NCBI GenBank assembly: GCA_000969725.1 | Contig: JXSR01S022273.1 | Direction: 5' to 3' (one strand) | Source of the DNA: Ophiothrix spiculata | Lineage: Eukaryota > Echinodermata > Ophiuroidea > Amphilepidida > Ophiotrichidae | DNA length: 33,607 nt | Shown: positions 30,501 to 33,607 of the stretch, in pieces | Numbering within the stretch: the stretch's first letter is position 1 | How the letters are laid out: every line of letters starts with the position of its first letter | Translations under genes and position numbers: made by a program | The notes under the pieces: model-generated | Told to the model about the DNA's origin: nothing | Seen by the model: the letters and a program-made list of their open reading frames with translations, nothing else | The model's database searches: none

Positions 30501-31746
30501 CAACGGAAGCAACATACGCTTAACATATTTCATGACATTCGCCACATTTCAGATTAAATTGAAGCGAAGATCGCTCCAAATATTCTTGGGTTTGTTTATT
30601 CAATAATCGTAGCACTACAACATATGTGAGTGACATTCGTTTTCATCGATTGAAATGATGTTCGCGCAATGAGAGCGACATTCGCTCTCCGTTTTAGCGA
30701 ATAAGTCACAGCAAATATCAAGAGGGAATGTCACTCGGCCGAGCAAATGTCTTTGGATGCCAACCCTAAATAACCAAAATCTCAGAAATTGTTCAATTTG
30801 TGACCTCCCATTGTAGTTAGGAATCCCTAGCACTTCAATTGGGCTCGGCTGTGGTGGTCAGTGACTAGAGGCGCTTTAGGATGGTCGTGTTCTATGCACT
30901 TCTCTATAGAGAAAAAAGCTTGTAACATTCCAGAACCCCGCCTAGCTCTTGCTAGGGAGAATATTGTGATTTAGGCGCGACCCTCACCTTCGGTTCGGTT
31001 CGAACGCCTCGACTGTGGTGCTAACGTGCCACAGTCTTGTTGCATAGTCACTGAAAATATTGATCAGTGTTCTATATTGAGTCAGTCACTTGGGCAAGGG
31101 TCGCAAGGCGCGACTAGGAATCCCCTGAGCTGAGGTTGCAAAAAGATCAGTTTTGGTCTTGCTGCATCTGAGGTTTAATTTAATACAGCTTGCATGTTTA
31201 TCGGCAGCATTCCCTCTAAGGTTTGCGAGCTTGAGCCAAATCACTTAAATGATGCTGAAAATTGGCTAAATAAAGCAAGAAAAGGCATCATCTCACATAT
31301 TTTCTGAAACCAGTTGCGACAATTTTTCAGACTTCAGCACCACTGGTACACCATACGGCCTTAGCAGGAACACTGGCTTGGCTTGATTGATATGAATGCC
31401 ACACACAAGTTTTGCGCTAGGCTGCGTATACGTGTCTCGAACTCATCAAATGCTGAATTTCATACATGCTTTAAGTCCTATGGGATTCATGATTTTAGGC
31501 CTAGTGCTATATTTGGTCACACATGAGATGCTGTTCTATAGGCCTACATGTCACAAAAATTTGATAACTGATTTTAAGTCAATTTCTAGTTCAGTTACAT
31601 CTTGTAAAATAACTTTACCTGCTCTAGTATTGAGACGTCATCTTTAAGCTTGATCTGTAGGTACGGATCAGGGTGCGGTTCCCCCGTGAAGTAGGGCCAG
31701 TTTCCAGACAAAATGTATGACAGGCATATCCCTGATGGGCCATTTC
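4856..31746 (-). CDS. OSGIN: OSGIN gene, four exons joined, 5' end incomplete
   Basis: The coding sequence is the join, on the minus strand, of 31746-31619, 30345-30154, 8331-8243 and 5936-4856. It reads about 495 codons without a stop, close to the roughly 480-550 residues of vertebrate OSGIN1 and OSGIN2. Each intron starts GT and ends AG, and the phases agree: exon A ends on a full codon, B is phase 0 at both ends, and C ends with AG, completed by the first G of D to give Arg. OSGIN proteins are predicted flavoproteins related to flavin monooxygenases. In vertebrates OSGIN1 is induced by oxidative stress through NRF2 and restrains growth. This is family knowledge; the sequence shows only homology and intact motifs. 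The start codon and about 15-25 residues are missing. There is no frameshift, so the gene looks functional. OSGIN1 and OSGIN2 are vertebrate duplicates, so this copy should not be assigned to either. Confidence 0.95.
6053..6294 (+). repeat. dispersed repeat family R1, copy 1
   Basis: Starts CCCGGGGGTTCTCAAGTTTG and ends TACTAAGTACACCCCCC. Similar copies lie at 7438-7724 (minus), 13716-13934 (minus) and 33128-33488 (plus). Shared blocks include GGGACCCATCC-like and TTTGCGGCACATC-like words. Confidence 0.65.
6453..6696. mobile_element. TTAA-flanked MITE, uninterrupted copy
   Basis: Flanked by TTAA at 6449-6452 and 6697-6700. Ends contain AATTCATGAT and its complement ATCATGAATT, followed by GCCCCTT. 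The interior matches 22563-23144 closely, for example GAAAGAATGGTTTGGG and AAAAGTGGATCAT. The TTAA target site suggests a piggyBac-like origin. Confidence 0.7.
6827..7336. mobile_element. element with TAGGGTATC words and degenerate TIRs
   Basis: TCCCAGGGG...GGGTAACCAC at the left is mirrored at the right (GTGGTTACCC...CCCCTGGGA). Inside are seven TAGGGTATC-like words at about 6911, 6953, 6983, 7158, 7191, 7236 and 7269, often preceded by TCTCA or TCTCGGA. No conserved protein is encoded. Confidence 0.6.
7438..7724 (-). repeat. dispersed repeat family R1, copy 2
   Basis: Minus-oriented copy starting (minus strand) CCCAGGGGGTACTCAAATTT. It shares TTTGCAAAATGTGGTATT with the complement of the copy at 33128-33488. 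The overlapping 87-residue open frame is part of the repeat. Confidence 0.7.
8019..8190. mobile_element. foldback element with 90-bp palindromic core
   Basis: Outer ends TAAATCTAGACAACCAGAA and TTCTGATTGTCTAAATTTA are mirrored. The core (about 8060-8150) is a near-perfect palindrome centred on GATGTCGACATC (8099-8110), with CAGCTGGGTTG and GATGGTTTCAT arms. The left tip word also occurs at 26946-26968. Confidence 0.75.
8243..8331 (-). CDS. OSGIN: OSGIN exon C (89 nt)
   Basis: This small internal exon has an acceptor CTGCAG ending at 8332 and a donor CAG/GTAAAA at 8243/8242. It encodes 29 codons plus two bases (AG), containing LSLGKWMELPG, the family's conserved segment after the first dinucleotide-binding region. 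It is 21.8 kb downstream of exon B and 2.3 kb upstream of exon D. Because it is short, an ORF scan misses it. The call rests on residue similarity plus exact phase agreement on both sides. Confidence 0.93.
8342..9030. other. intron sequence, no gene
   Basis: About 8390-8680 has several CGACA/TGTCG words (hACACGACAGG-like strings at 8549 and 8650) that suggest a decayed element. No clear ends were found and no conserved coding sequence is seen. Confidence 0.4.
9040..9250. repeat. CACCCCTATTTGTTG-type repeat
   Basis: CACCCCTATTTGTTGA occurs twice (near 9160 and 9208), with related ACCCCCTAAACAAG and ACCCCTAAACAAGG words at about 9046 and 9086. It is a short degenerate repeat block. Confidence 0.5.
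9525..9573. repeat. (AAT)n microsatellite
   Basis: About sixteen AAT/TAA units. It abuts the 3' end of the LINE fragment and is likely its simple-repeat tail. Confidence 0.95.
9574..10860 (-). pseudogene. 5'-truncated CR1/L2-like LINE, reverse transcriptase remnant
   Basis: On the minus strand, reverse transcriptase motifs appear in order. Motif A, LDLLAAFDTVDH, is near 10797-10760. A PQGSIIGPLGF-like block lies near 10620-10580. The catalytic CYADDIQLY is near 10516-10490. A longer open stretch (10267-9704, 187 codons) matches the region after the catalytic core, with RRFITQD, LINYANSLL, LQQLQNKAARLV, LHWLQV, FKILLYVFKCL and PKLWNELL. The 3' UTR ends with GGCGCTATGCTCTC and CGCCATATAAATG before the (TTA)n tail, typical of CR1/L2-group elements. 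Stops and frame breaks between the blocks and loss of the 5' half show it is dead. Confidence 0.88.
10932..11270. repeat. direct repeat of a TTAA-tip element end
   Basis: The string GCTTTTAAAGGGGCATTGGACAAGTT-like occurs at 10929-10955 and again at 11219-11244, followed by similar sequence ending CTTTTTTC. Both copies start TTAAAGGGGCA and have the same orientation, so they are two left ends of one family about 290 bp apart. Confidence 0.6.
11301..11644. mobile_element. TA-flanked MITE, 344 bp
   Basis: TA dinucleotides at 11299-11300 and 11645-11646 flank nearly perfect TIRs: CCGTATTGTTCCTAATAAAC and its complement, followed by GCCCA/TGGGC. A second inner GGGTGGGCGATTATTAG / GTGGGCGTTTAATAG block is in direct orientation. 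The TA target site suggests Tc1/mariner-type mobilisation. It interrupts sequence next to the repeat copy at 11222. Confidence 0.8.
11838..12120 (+). mobile_element. tRNA-derived SINE
   Basis: A-box TAGTGTAGTGG (11845-11855) fits TRGYNNANNGG exactly, and B-box GGTTCGATTCC (11887-11897) fits GGTTCGANNCC exactly. The 42-base spacing is right for an internal polymerase III promoter. The head does not fold into a clean full tRNA, and a unique body follows (GCGCGCTGCCTGGG, then GGGTCCGTGGGAGGG). A body fragment recurs in reverse orientation at 24389-24440. Confidence 0.75.
12130..13400. other. intron sequence, no gene
   Basis: A+T-rich sequence. A short block at 12834-12870 (ATCAGTATAC...AAAGCA...CAAATTGGGTGC) resembles the complement of 21320-21366, so it may be a decayed repeat copy. 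A poly-A run lies at 12968-12981. No conserved coding sequence is seen. Confidence 0.45.
13406..13625. mobile_element. foldback element, imperfect arms
   Basis: AGAAGATATCGTGTGTATCC with CATGCATTGCTTC (about 13415-13450) is mirrored by the complement at about 13572-13615 (GAAGCAATGCAT, GGGATACACACAATCTTCT). Non-coding. The 60-residue open frame on the minus strand is a by-product. Confidence 0.6.
13716..13934 (-). repeat. dispersed repeat family R1, copy 3
   Basis: Minus-oriented. Its left end on that strand is GGGGTACTCAAATTTGGTTT, nearly identical to the start of the plus copy at 33128. It has expanded TTTTGACA/AAAATT internal words and is truncated at its far end. Confidence 0.65.
14150..14547. 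mobile_element. hAT-type MITE with perfect 8-bp target duplication
   Basis: The 8-bp direct repeat ATCAAAAC (14142-14149 and 14548-14555) flanks TIRs CAAGGAATTTTTATAGGG / CCCTATAAAAATTCCTTG. Similarity continues inward (GCCATCTTG / AAAATGGCG). The 8-bp duplication and CAAGG tips are typical of the hAT superfamily. At 398 bp it encodes no transposase, so it is non-autonomous. Two overlapping open frames (14110-14352, 14259-14462) lie within or across it and are not genes. Confidence 0.88.
14943..15278. mobile_element. TTAA-flanked MITE, 336 bp
   Basis: TTAA at 14939-14942 and 15279-15282. Left AGGTGCATGGTCCGATTTTT is mirrored by AATCGGACAGGGCTCCT. No coding capacity. The interior word AAAATTTCACATGG is shared with 15926-15939. 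A piggyBac-like target site is inferred. Confidence 0.75.
15510..15640. repeat. AGCTGAAA repeat family R2, partial copy
   Basis: Contains repeated AAAAAGAGCTGAAAA and GCTGAAAAGCTGAAAT words found in the fuller copies at 16515-16677 and 28922-29087. Confidence 0.5.
15926..16005. repeat. fragment related to 15185-15278
   Basis: AAAATTTCACATGGTTTATGAGAAAAATATGA matches the sequence at 15182-15211 with a few changes, and CAATCGAATGGGCCAGG parallels CAATCGGACAGGG. It is a decayed right end of the TTAA element. Confidence 0.55.
16010..16510. other. intron sequence, nothing recognised
   Basis: A+T-rich with no paired repeat ends or conserved frame visible. Confidence 0.5.
16515..16677. mobile_element. 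R2 family element with TIRs, 163 bp
   Basis: TCAGGAGTGTGAGAGT at the left is mirrored by AACTCTCACACCCCTGA at the right. The interior is rich in GCTGAAA words. The same layout is seen at 28922-29087. Confidence 0.65.
16690..17515. other. intron sequence, nothing recognised
   Basis: Very A+T-rich. The 83-residue open frame at 16745-16996 has low-complexity Ile/Leu/Phe/Lys content expected from such composition. A TAGGCCTA word is at 17507-17514. Confidence 0.5.
17523..18325. mobile_element. TIR element, 803 bp, with a nested element
   Basis: Left TATGTGACCCGTCATATC is mirrored by GATATGACGGGTCACATA, and both continue into GGTACCTT. TA lies at each boundary. A second element (17946-18293) sits just inside the right end, so the original length was nearer 450 bp. 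No coding region is recognised. Confidence 0.75.
17946..18293. mobile_element. TTAA-flanked MITE nested in 17523-18325
   Basis: TTAA at 17942-17945 and 18294-18297 flank AGGTGTAGGTTCC and its complement GGAACCTACACCT. The tip AGGTGTA resembles the AGGTGCA tips at 14943 and 22563. Non-coding. Confidence 0.75.
18410..18517 (+). repeat. tandem repeat, 27-bp unit, 4 copies
   Basis: The unit starts GGAATCTGGATTGCTTTGGA and ends TAAACAA. Copies 2-4 differ by one to three bases. Because 27 is a multiple of three, open frames run through it on both strands and give a repetitive peptide, which is not evidence of a gene. Confidence 0.9.
18530..19185. other. intron sequence with one hairpin
   Basis: A perfect 10-bp stem CTGGGACAAA / TTTGTCCCAG (18790-18799, 18811-18820) is the only structure I see. 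Nothing else is recognised. Confidence 0.5.
19191..19445 (+). repeat. tandem duplication, about 120-140 bp units
   Basis: Unit 1 (19191-19328) and unit 2 (19338-19444) both begin TTCATATGA(C/T)TTTTGT. Both end with ATGGACCA(C/T)TG(A/G)ATGTCC and TTTTGGTCA followed by TGTCCTTT. Unit 2 has an internal deletion. Confidence 0.65.
19600..19720 (+). repeat. degenerate GACTGGTTT/GGGGG tandem array
   Basis: Words GACTGGTTTGGGGG, GACTGGTCTAAAGAGGG, GACTGGTCTAATGG and GACTGATTTAAAG recur every 25-40 bases. Confidence 0.5.
19772..19983. mobile_element. TA-type MITE, 212 bp
   Basis: Near-perfect TIRs: TACTGTAAAACAAGAAATAT and its complement at the right end, both continuing into TTGC/GCAA. TA at each tip suggests Tc1/mariner-type insertion. 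The tip resembles that at 3756. Open frames on both strands here arise from the symmetry. Confidence 0.8.
19990..21180. other. intron sequence, no confident gene
   Basis: The longest open frame (20343-20702, 119 codons) has no recognisable motif and A+T-driven composition. 21020-21180 is G-rich then C-rich (AGGAGGGGGCC, CCCCCCCCCC), probably a decayed repeat. Confidence 0.45.
21190..21425 (+). repeat. dispersed repeat family R3, copy 1
   Basis: GGTATGCATATGTGTCC at the left and TTGAATTTTCAAAGACCGGC at the right match the layout of 28582-28850 (GATGCATATGCCTGCC ... CAAATTTTCAAAGTCCGGC), with TTTGCCTAAATT inside both. Confidence 0.5.
21558..22432. other. assembly gap, 875 N
   Basis: A run of undetermined bases. 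All long frames spanning it are artefacts. Confidence 1.
22563..23144. mobile_element. TTAA-flanked MITE carrying a nested insertion
   Basis: TTAA at 22559-22562 and 23145-23148. AGGTGCAATTCATGAT at the left, GAAATTGCCCCT at the right. The interior matches the uninterrupted copy at 6453-6696, including AAATAAAAAGA, GAAAGAATGGTTTGGG and AAAAGTGGATCAT. This copy then has an extra block at about 22923-23133 that is absent from the other. Confidence 0.8.
22923..23133. mobile_element. nested TIR element inside 22563-23144
   Basis: GGCCTTCATTTTT at the left is mirrored by AAAAATGAAGCC at the right. AAATT flanks both sides (22918-22922, 23134-23138) and may be the target duplication. It contains several AGGAGAG/CTCTCCT hairpin words. 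Its absence from the sister copy at 6453-6696 shows it is an insertion. Confidence 0.75.
23480..23630. repeat. probable ancient SINE or LINE tail fragment
   Basis: GC-richer block with GGGGACCCACGGCTTTACGT and TTTCTTGCTCAAGGAAACAA, words I associate with widely dispersed animal retroelement fragments. No polymerase III boxes are clear. Confidence 0.4.
24389..24445 (-). repeat. fragment of the 11838-12120 SINE body
   Basis: CTCCCACGGACCCAGC and GCGCGCTGCCCGGG match, in reverse orientation, CTGGGTCCGTGGGAG and GCGCGCTGCCTGGG of the SINE at 12050-12095. Confidence 0.55.
24541..24786. mobile_element. TTA-flanked MITE, 246 bp
   Basis: TTA at 24538-24540 and 24787-24789. Ends CCAGGGGTC and GACCCCAGG. 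The inverted repeat continues with ATGCATCGT/ACGATGCAT. ACGATGGGTT recurs three times and CGTAGCTAACGATGGGTT twice. The TTA duplication suggests a PIF/Harbinger-type element. Confidence 0.75.
24790..25840. other. intron sequence, no gene
   Basis: Contains a C10 run (25506-25515) and short open frames without motifs. A pair AGTACTTCTTAACTTCCTTG / GAACTTCTGTTTAATTG-like suggests decay, but nothing is defined. Confidence 0.4.
25844..26107. mobile_element. TIR element, 264 bp
   Basis: AATTGAGGACCCTAGAAC...GGGCGTTAAGTCAC at the left is mirrored by GTGACTTAACCCCCTT...GGGTCCTCAATT at the right, about 37 bp with a small indel. Non-coding. Confidence 0.75.
26206..26235. repeat. perfect 30-bp palindrome
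   Basis: GAATTAAATTTGGGA is followed directly by its exact complement, with no loop, centred on GGGATCCC. Confidence 0.9.
26890..26935 (-). repeat. possible tRNA-like B-box fragment
   Basis: On the minus strand AGGTCCCGTGGTCGAATCCG resembles the 3' half of a tRNA or SINE head, but one base of the B-box is missing and there is no A-box partner. Confidence 0.25.
27127..27627. mobile_element. TIR element, 501 bp
   Basis: ATAGACCTTTTCGAA at the left is mirrored by TTGAAAAGGTCTAT at the right, both followed inward by TTCGGAAATT/AATTTCCGAAG words. No conserved frame is seen; the 85-residue open frame inside has no motif. Confidence 0.75.
27634..27794. mobile_element. foldback MITE, 161 bp hairpin
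   Basis: Arms 27634-27708 and 27717-27794 are highly complementary: GGCAAAAGGGTCCAGTTGTC pairs with GACAACTGGACCCTTTTGCC, and CATGTTGCTC pairs with GAGCAACATG. The loop is about 8 bases. It lies directly beside the element ending at 27627. Symmetric open frames on both strands come from the palindrome. Confidence 0.8.
27800..28560. other. intron sequence, no confident gene
   Basis: Several 70-100 codon frames overlap here on both strands, but none shows a motif or splice-supported continuation. AAAACACC/CCATAAAA words recur near 28420-28450. Confidence 0.4.
28582..28850 (+). repeat. dispersed repeat family R3, copy 2
   Basis: Begins GATGCATATGCCTGCC and ends CAAATTTTCAAAGTCCGGC, then GGCCCATACGCAT, which partly mirrors the start. 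Same family as 21190-21425. Confidence 0.5.
28922..29087. mobile_element. R2 family element with TIRs, 166 bp
   Basis: ATCAGGGATGAGAATGGG at the left is mirrored by CTTTCTCATCCCTGAT at the right, with AAAAAAGAGGAAA and GGGCTGAAAATGA words shared with 16515-16677. Confidence 0.7.
29540..29895. mobile_element. TTA-flanked TIR element, 356 bp
   Basis: TTA at 29537-29539 and 29896-29898. Tips GGCCTAAAAA and TTTTTGGCC. TIRs continue with AATTGTTTGATTGGCGTAAC and its complement. Inner CCGACCTACC occurs at both ends in direct orientation. Size, target site and layout match 4343-4697, so they are probably one superfamily (PIF/Harbinger-like inferred). Confidence 0.75.
30154..30345 (-). CDS. OSGIN: OSGIN exon B (192 nt)
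   Basis: The acceptor is TTTTCAG ending at 30346 and the donor is AGG/GTAAGT at 30154/30153, a near-consensus site. The exon is exactly 64 codons, phase 0 at both ends. It starts DLEYLSGGLEGRSRNP and ends VLGKGQPGGSWR. Both are hallmark OSGIN blocks: the first contains the family's LEGRS-type signature and the second the GGxW motif typical of flavin monooxygenase-like folds. No stop codons occur. It joins exon A so that ILEQ is followed by DLEYL, as in vertebrate homologues. Confidence 0.95.
30346..31618 (-). other. OSGIN intron A-B (1.27 kb)
   Basis: This GT-AG intron in phase 0 contains a TIR element at 30412-30762. From about 30850 to 31130 it has a richer-GC stretch with a tRNA-B-box-like string (GGTTCGAACG near 30995), which may be a decayed SINE. 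No other coding signal is seen. Confidence 0.8.
30412..30762. mobile_element. TIR element with CATTCGCTC words, 351 bp
   Basis: TGGCGTCCAAAGACATTCGC at the left is mirrored by GCAAATGTCTTTGGATGCCA at the right. GAGTGA(C/T)ATTCGCTC-like words recur at least six times in both orientations. Lies in the A-B intron of OSGIN. Confidence 0.75.
31619..31746 (-). CDS. OSGIN: OSGIN exon A, first identified coding exon (128 nt)
   Basis: The acceptor TTTTTTGCAG ends at 31747 and the donor CAG/GTAAAG is at 31619/31618. The exon starts with two bases that complete a Gly codon, then 42 codons starting NGPSGICLSYILSGNWPY. With the split Gly this forms GNGPSG, the glycine-rich loop of the N-terminal FAD-binding Rossmann fold. 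The beta strand that should precede the loop must be in an upstream exon ending with a single G (phase 1). The exon is followed by a 1.27 kb intron before exon B. Confidence 0.94.
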
Positions 31747-33127
31747 CTGCAAAAAAGTAATAAAAGTGTCAAAGGATTCATGAGGATCCTTCCTAGAAGA
31801 AACCCACATTTTATAGGGTACTAATACCATGCCCACTCCCCGTAACATACTTCTACCAGGTCTAATTACAATGGTTAGAACTTGAAAACTTGAAAAACTT
31901 GCCAAAAATGAAAACTTGTGTGTAGTCCAATAAAAATAGCTGACATAGAAAAAGAGTACAGTTAGACTGCTTGTGTATGATCTAAAATATGTGGATTTAG
32001 GGTTTCCAACAGGAAGTCAACTGTACCGAAATTTTAGCCCAAACACAGTTTTGCCTGTAAAACTAATAAGCTGTGACATTAGCTCCTACAATCCATACAT
32101 GACAGCGGGTAATTTGAATCGTCGTTTGGGTGGATGGTAGTGAGCATCCATTTTACTAGATTTGGGTACATCATTATATGCTTTAACAGTGCATTGTGGG
32201 ATTAAATTTCGGGCTCAATTGAATTCCGGTTGGGAAACCCAAAATCTGCGTATTGAACCCTCGGCAGGGAGATTTAGGGTGGAGGCATGTTATCAGTTCC
32301 CCCTCCCTCCCCCTTTTTTTTAACTAGCAATATAAGCACATTAATTGAGTATGGTGCCAAAAACAGCAAAAACAGAAATATTAAATATTTTTAATACCCT
32401 GAAATTATAATTTAGGTGTCTCAGTACAAAATACTCAAATTAAGCAGAGGTCAAAATTGTAAAAAATACTGTCAATTAACTAGTTCAGGGTATGTGAGTC
32501 AATAGAACTTATATTTGTTTTTTAAAGGGTGCATCTTTTTAGTGGATGTTCAAGGCAAGTATGATCATATCCAGCTTTGAATAAAGACGTGCCCCTCCCT
32601 GGTCATGCTTGAAACTTGCAAAATAAAAAAATGTACAGAAATATTCTCAACATAACAAAACAACAAATTAGGGGTCAACAAACATATTGTGATCTAGAAT
32701 CGGTGTTCTGTTTAGGTTCAAAGTCTACACTTTGAAAGTACTTCATATCTGTCATATCAGAATCATAGCGGACGATATTGTGGTAGGCCTACTGACCTGA
32801 CGATGCAAGAAGTTGATTTGCCTTTTCCTTAGTGACCATGCAGAAAAATCTAGGGTTGCCTTTTATGTTAATTTCATACAGGTTTAAAAATTCATGATAA
32901 ATTCATAATGTTTTTAAACGTAGGACCTTATACCATATAGTATATATACGTAAGTCTGGAAACAGCTAAAACTTGCATAGATTAGAAAACATCATTTTAG
33001 CAACTGTGCACATGTGAGAAAAAATGCTGGGTTTTGAATGCTTACATTACATTCACTACAAGATCACATGCTCAACTTGTTATTCAAGTAGACCTTATTG
33101 TCAAAGCCGTTCAAAATGATCCTGATT
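31747..33127. other. upstream flank or first intron of OSGIN
   Basis: No repeat pair or conserved frame is clear. Two weak candidates for the missing first coding exon occur (see findings). Three TAGGCCTA words lie between 31496 and 32791. Confidence 0.45.
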
Positions 33128-33488
33128 CCCGGGGGGGGGGGGTACTCAAATTTGGTTTAGTTAGGGATGTGACTGCGAAATTTGAAAAGCAACCCATCCA
33201 AATACCAATTTTCACGATAAAGGGACCCATCCATTTCCATTATAATTTTGAGTCAAAAATATTCAAAAATCGCATACATTTTTGCCCAAACTTGCGCTAC
33301 TTTGGCTACAATTTTTCAAAGTTTTGTGAAGAAATGCTTTATTTTGTACCATTTGAAAAGAAACCCCATCAGAATACCACATTTTGCAAAGAAACAATTT
33401 AAAGACTGACTGAAATACCAGAAAGCCTGTTTTTGCCCAAATTTGCAGCAAGTCCTCATAAACCCTTTAATACTAAGTACACCCCAGG
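33128..33488 (+). repeat. dispersed repeat family R1, copy 4 (longest)
   Basis: Starts CCCGGGGGG...GGTACTCAAATTTGG and ends TACTAAGTACACCCC. Contains AAGGGACCCATCC and AAGAAACCCCATCAGAATAC, seen in complement in copies 2 and 3. The short GGGGGTACT / AGTACACCCC ends are inverted. The 122-codon frame over it is repeat-derived. Confidence 0.7.
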
Positions 33489-33504
33489 CTTGATTCCATA
33501 CCTG

Positions 33505-33607
33505 CCAACCTGTAAATGTGTAAAAGTAGACTTTGCAACCCAAAAAGTAGATTATTTCACTAAAAAGTAGATTTTACACACAAAAGTACCAGAAGTTATG
33601 TAATTTC
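33505..33607 (+). repeat. AAAAGTAGA repeat, cut by window end
   Basis: AAAAGTAGA occurs three times (about 33521, 33543, 33564) spaced about 20 bases, in a block starting CCTGCCAACCTGTAAATG. The other end is outside the window. Confidence 0.45.

Noticed and set aside
30860-31010. Second complete SINE in the A-B intron
   Set aside because: A TGGTGGTCAGTGACTAG string and GGTTCGAACG are suggestive, but the spacing (over 120 bases) is too long for A and B boxes.
31624-31905. 93-codon minus-strand frame as a separate gene
   Set aside because: It overlaps OSGIN exon A in a different frame, starts at TTG and reads through the splice acceptor. The OSGIN frame is the conserved one.
33034-33402. 122-codon open frame on the plus strand
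   Set aside because: Most of it lies in dispersed repeat R1, whose other copies have stops and different frames.

Overview
The window is animal nuclear DNA, about two-thirds A+T. It has spliced GT-AG introns, a 21.8 kb intron and very many short non-autonomous transposons. The one conserved gene is an OSGIN (oxidative stress-induced growth inhibitor) orthologue on the minus strand. Together with tRNA-derived SINEs, a CR1/L2-like LINE tail and a frequent TAGGCCTA word, this suggests a marine invertebrate. An invertebrate deuterostome such as an echinoderm or hemichordate is my best guess, but it is inferred from repeat style and not proven.

OSGIN layout (minus strand, high to low coordinates): exon A 31746-31619, exon B 30345-30154, exon C 8331-8243 and terminal exon D 5936-4856. 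All three junctions between these exons have GT/AG ends and matching phases, giving about 495 continuous codons. The protein has an FAD-type GNGPSG motif, a second dinucleotide-binding motif (GSGLNAADAV) and the family's C-terminal signature. Only the extreme N-terminus (start codon and first beta strand) is missing. It lies in an exon that I could not place with confidence.

Region by region: 1-4340 is intergenic and holds foldback elements, a dense block of inverted-repeat elements and a SINE. 4343-4697 is a TTA-flanked element just past the OSGIN stop. 5937-8242 is the intron between C and D, filled with repeats. 8332-30153 is the giant intron. It carries a 5'-truncated non-LTR retrotransposon (9525-10860), a SINE (about 11838-12120) and many elements with terminal inverted repeats (TIRs), whose flanks point to four target-site classes: TTAA (piggyBac-like), TA (Tc1/mariner-like), TTA (PIF/Harbinger-like) and an 8-bp duplication (hAT-like). 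It also has an 875-base assembly gap. 30346-31618 is the short intron between B and A. 31747-33607 is upstream sequence with one more dispersed-repeat copy.

I found no second protein-coding gene, CRISPR array or gene cluster. The most interesting content is the transposon biology: several TTAA-flanked families sharing one terminus, nested insertions dated by an intact sister copy, and a possible transposon-derived poly(A) signal for OSGIN.
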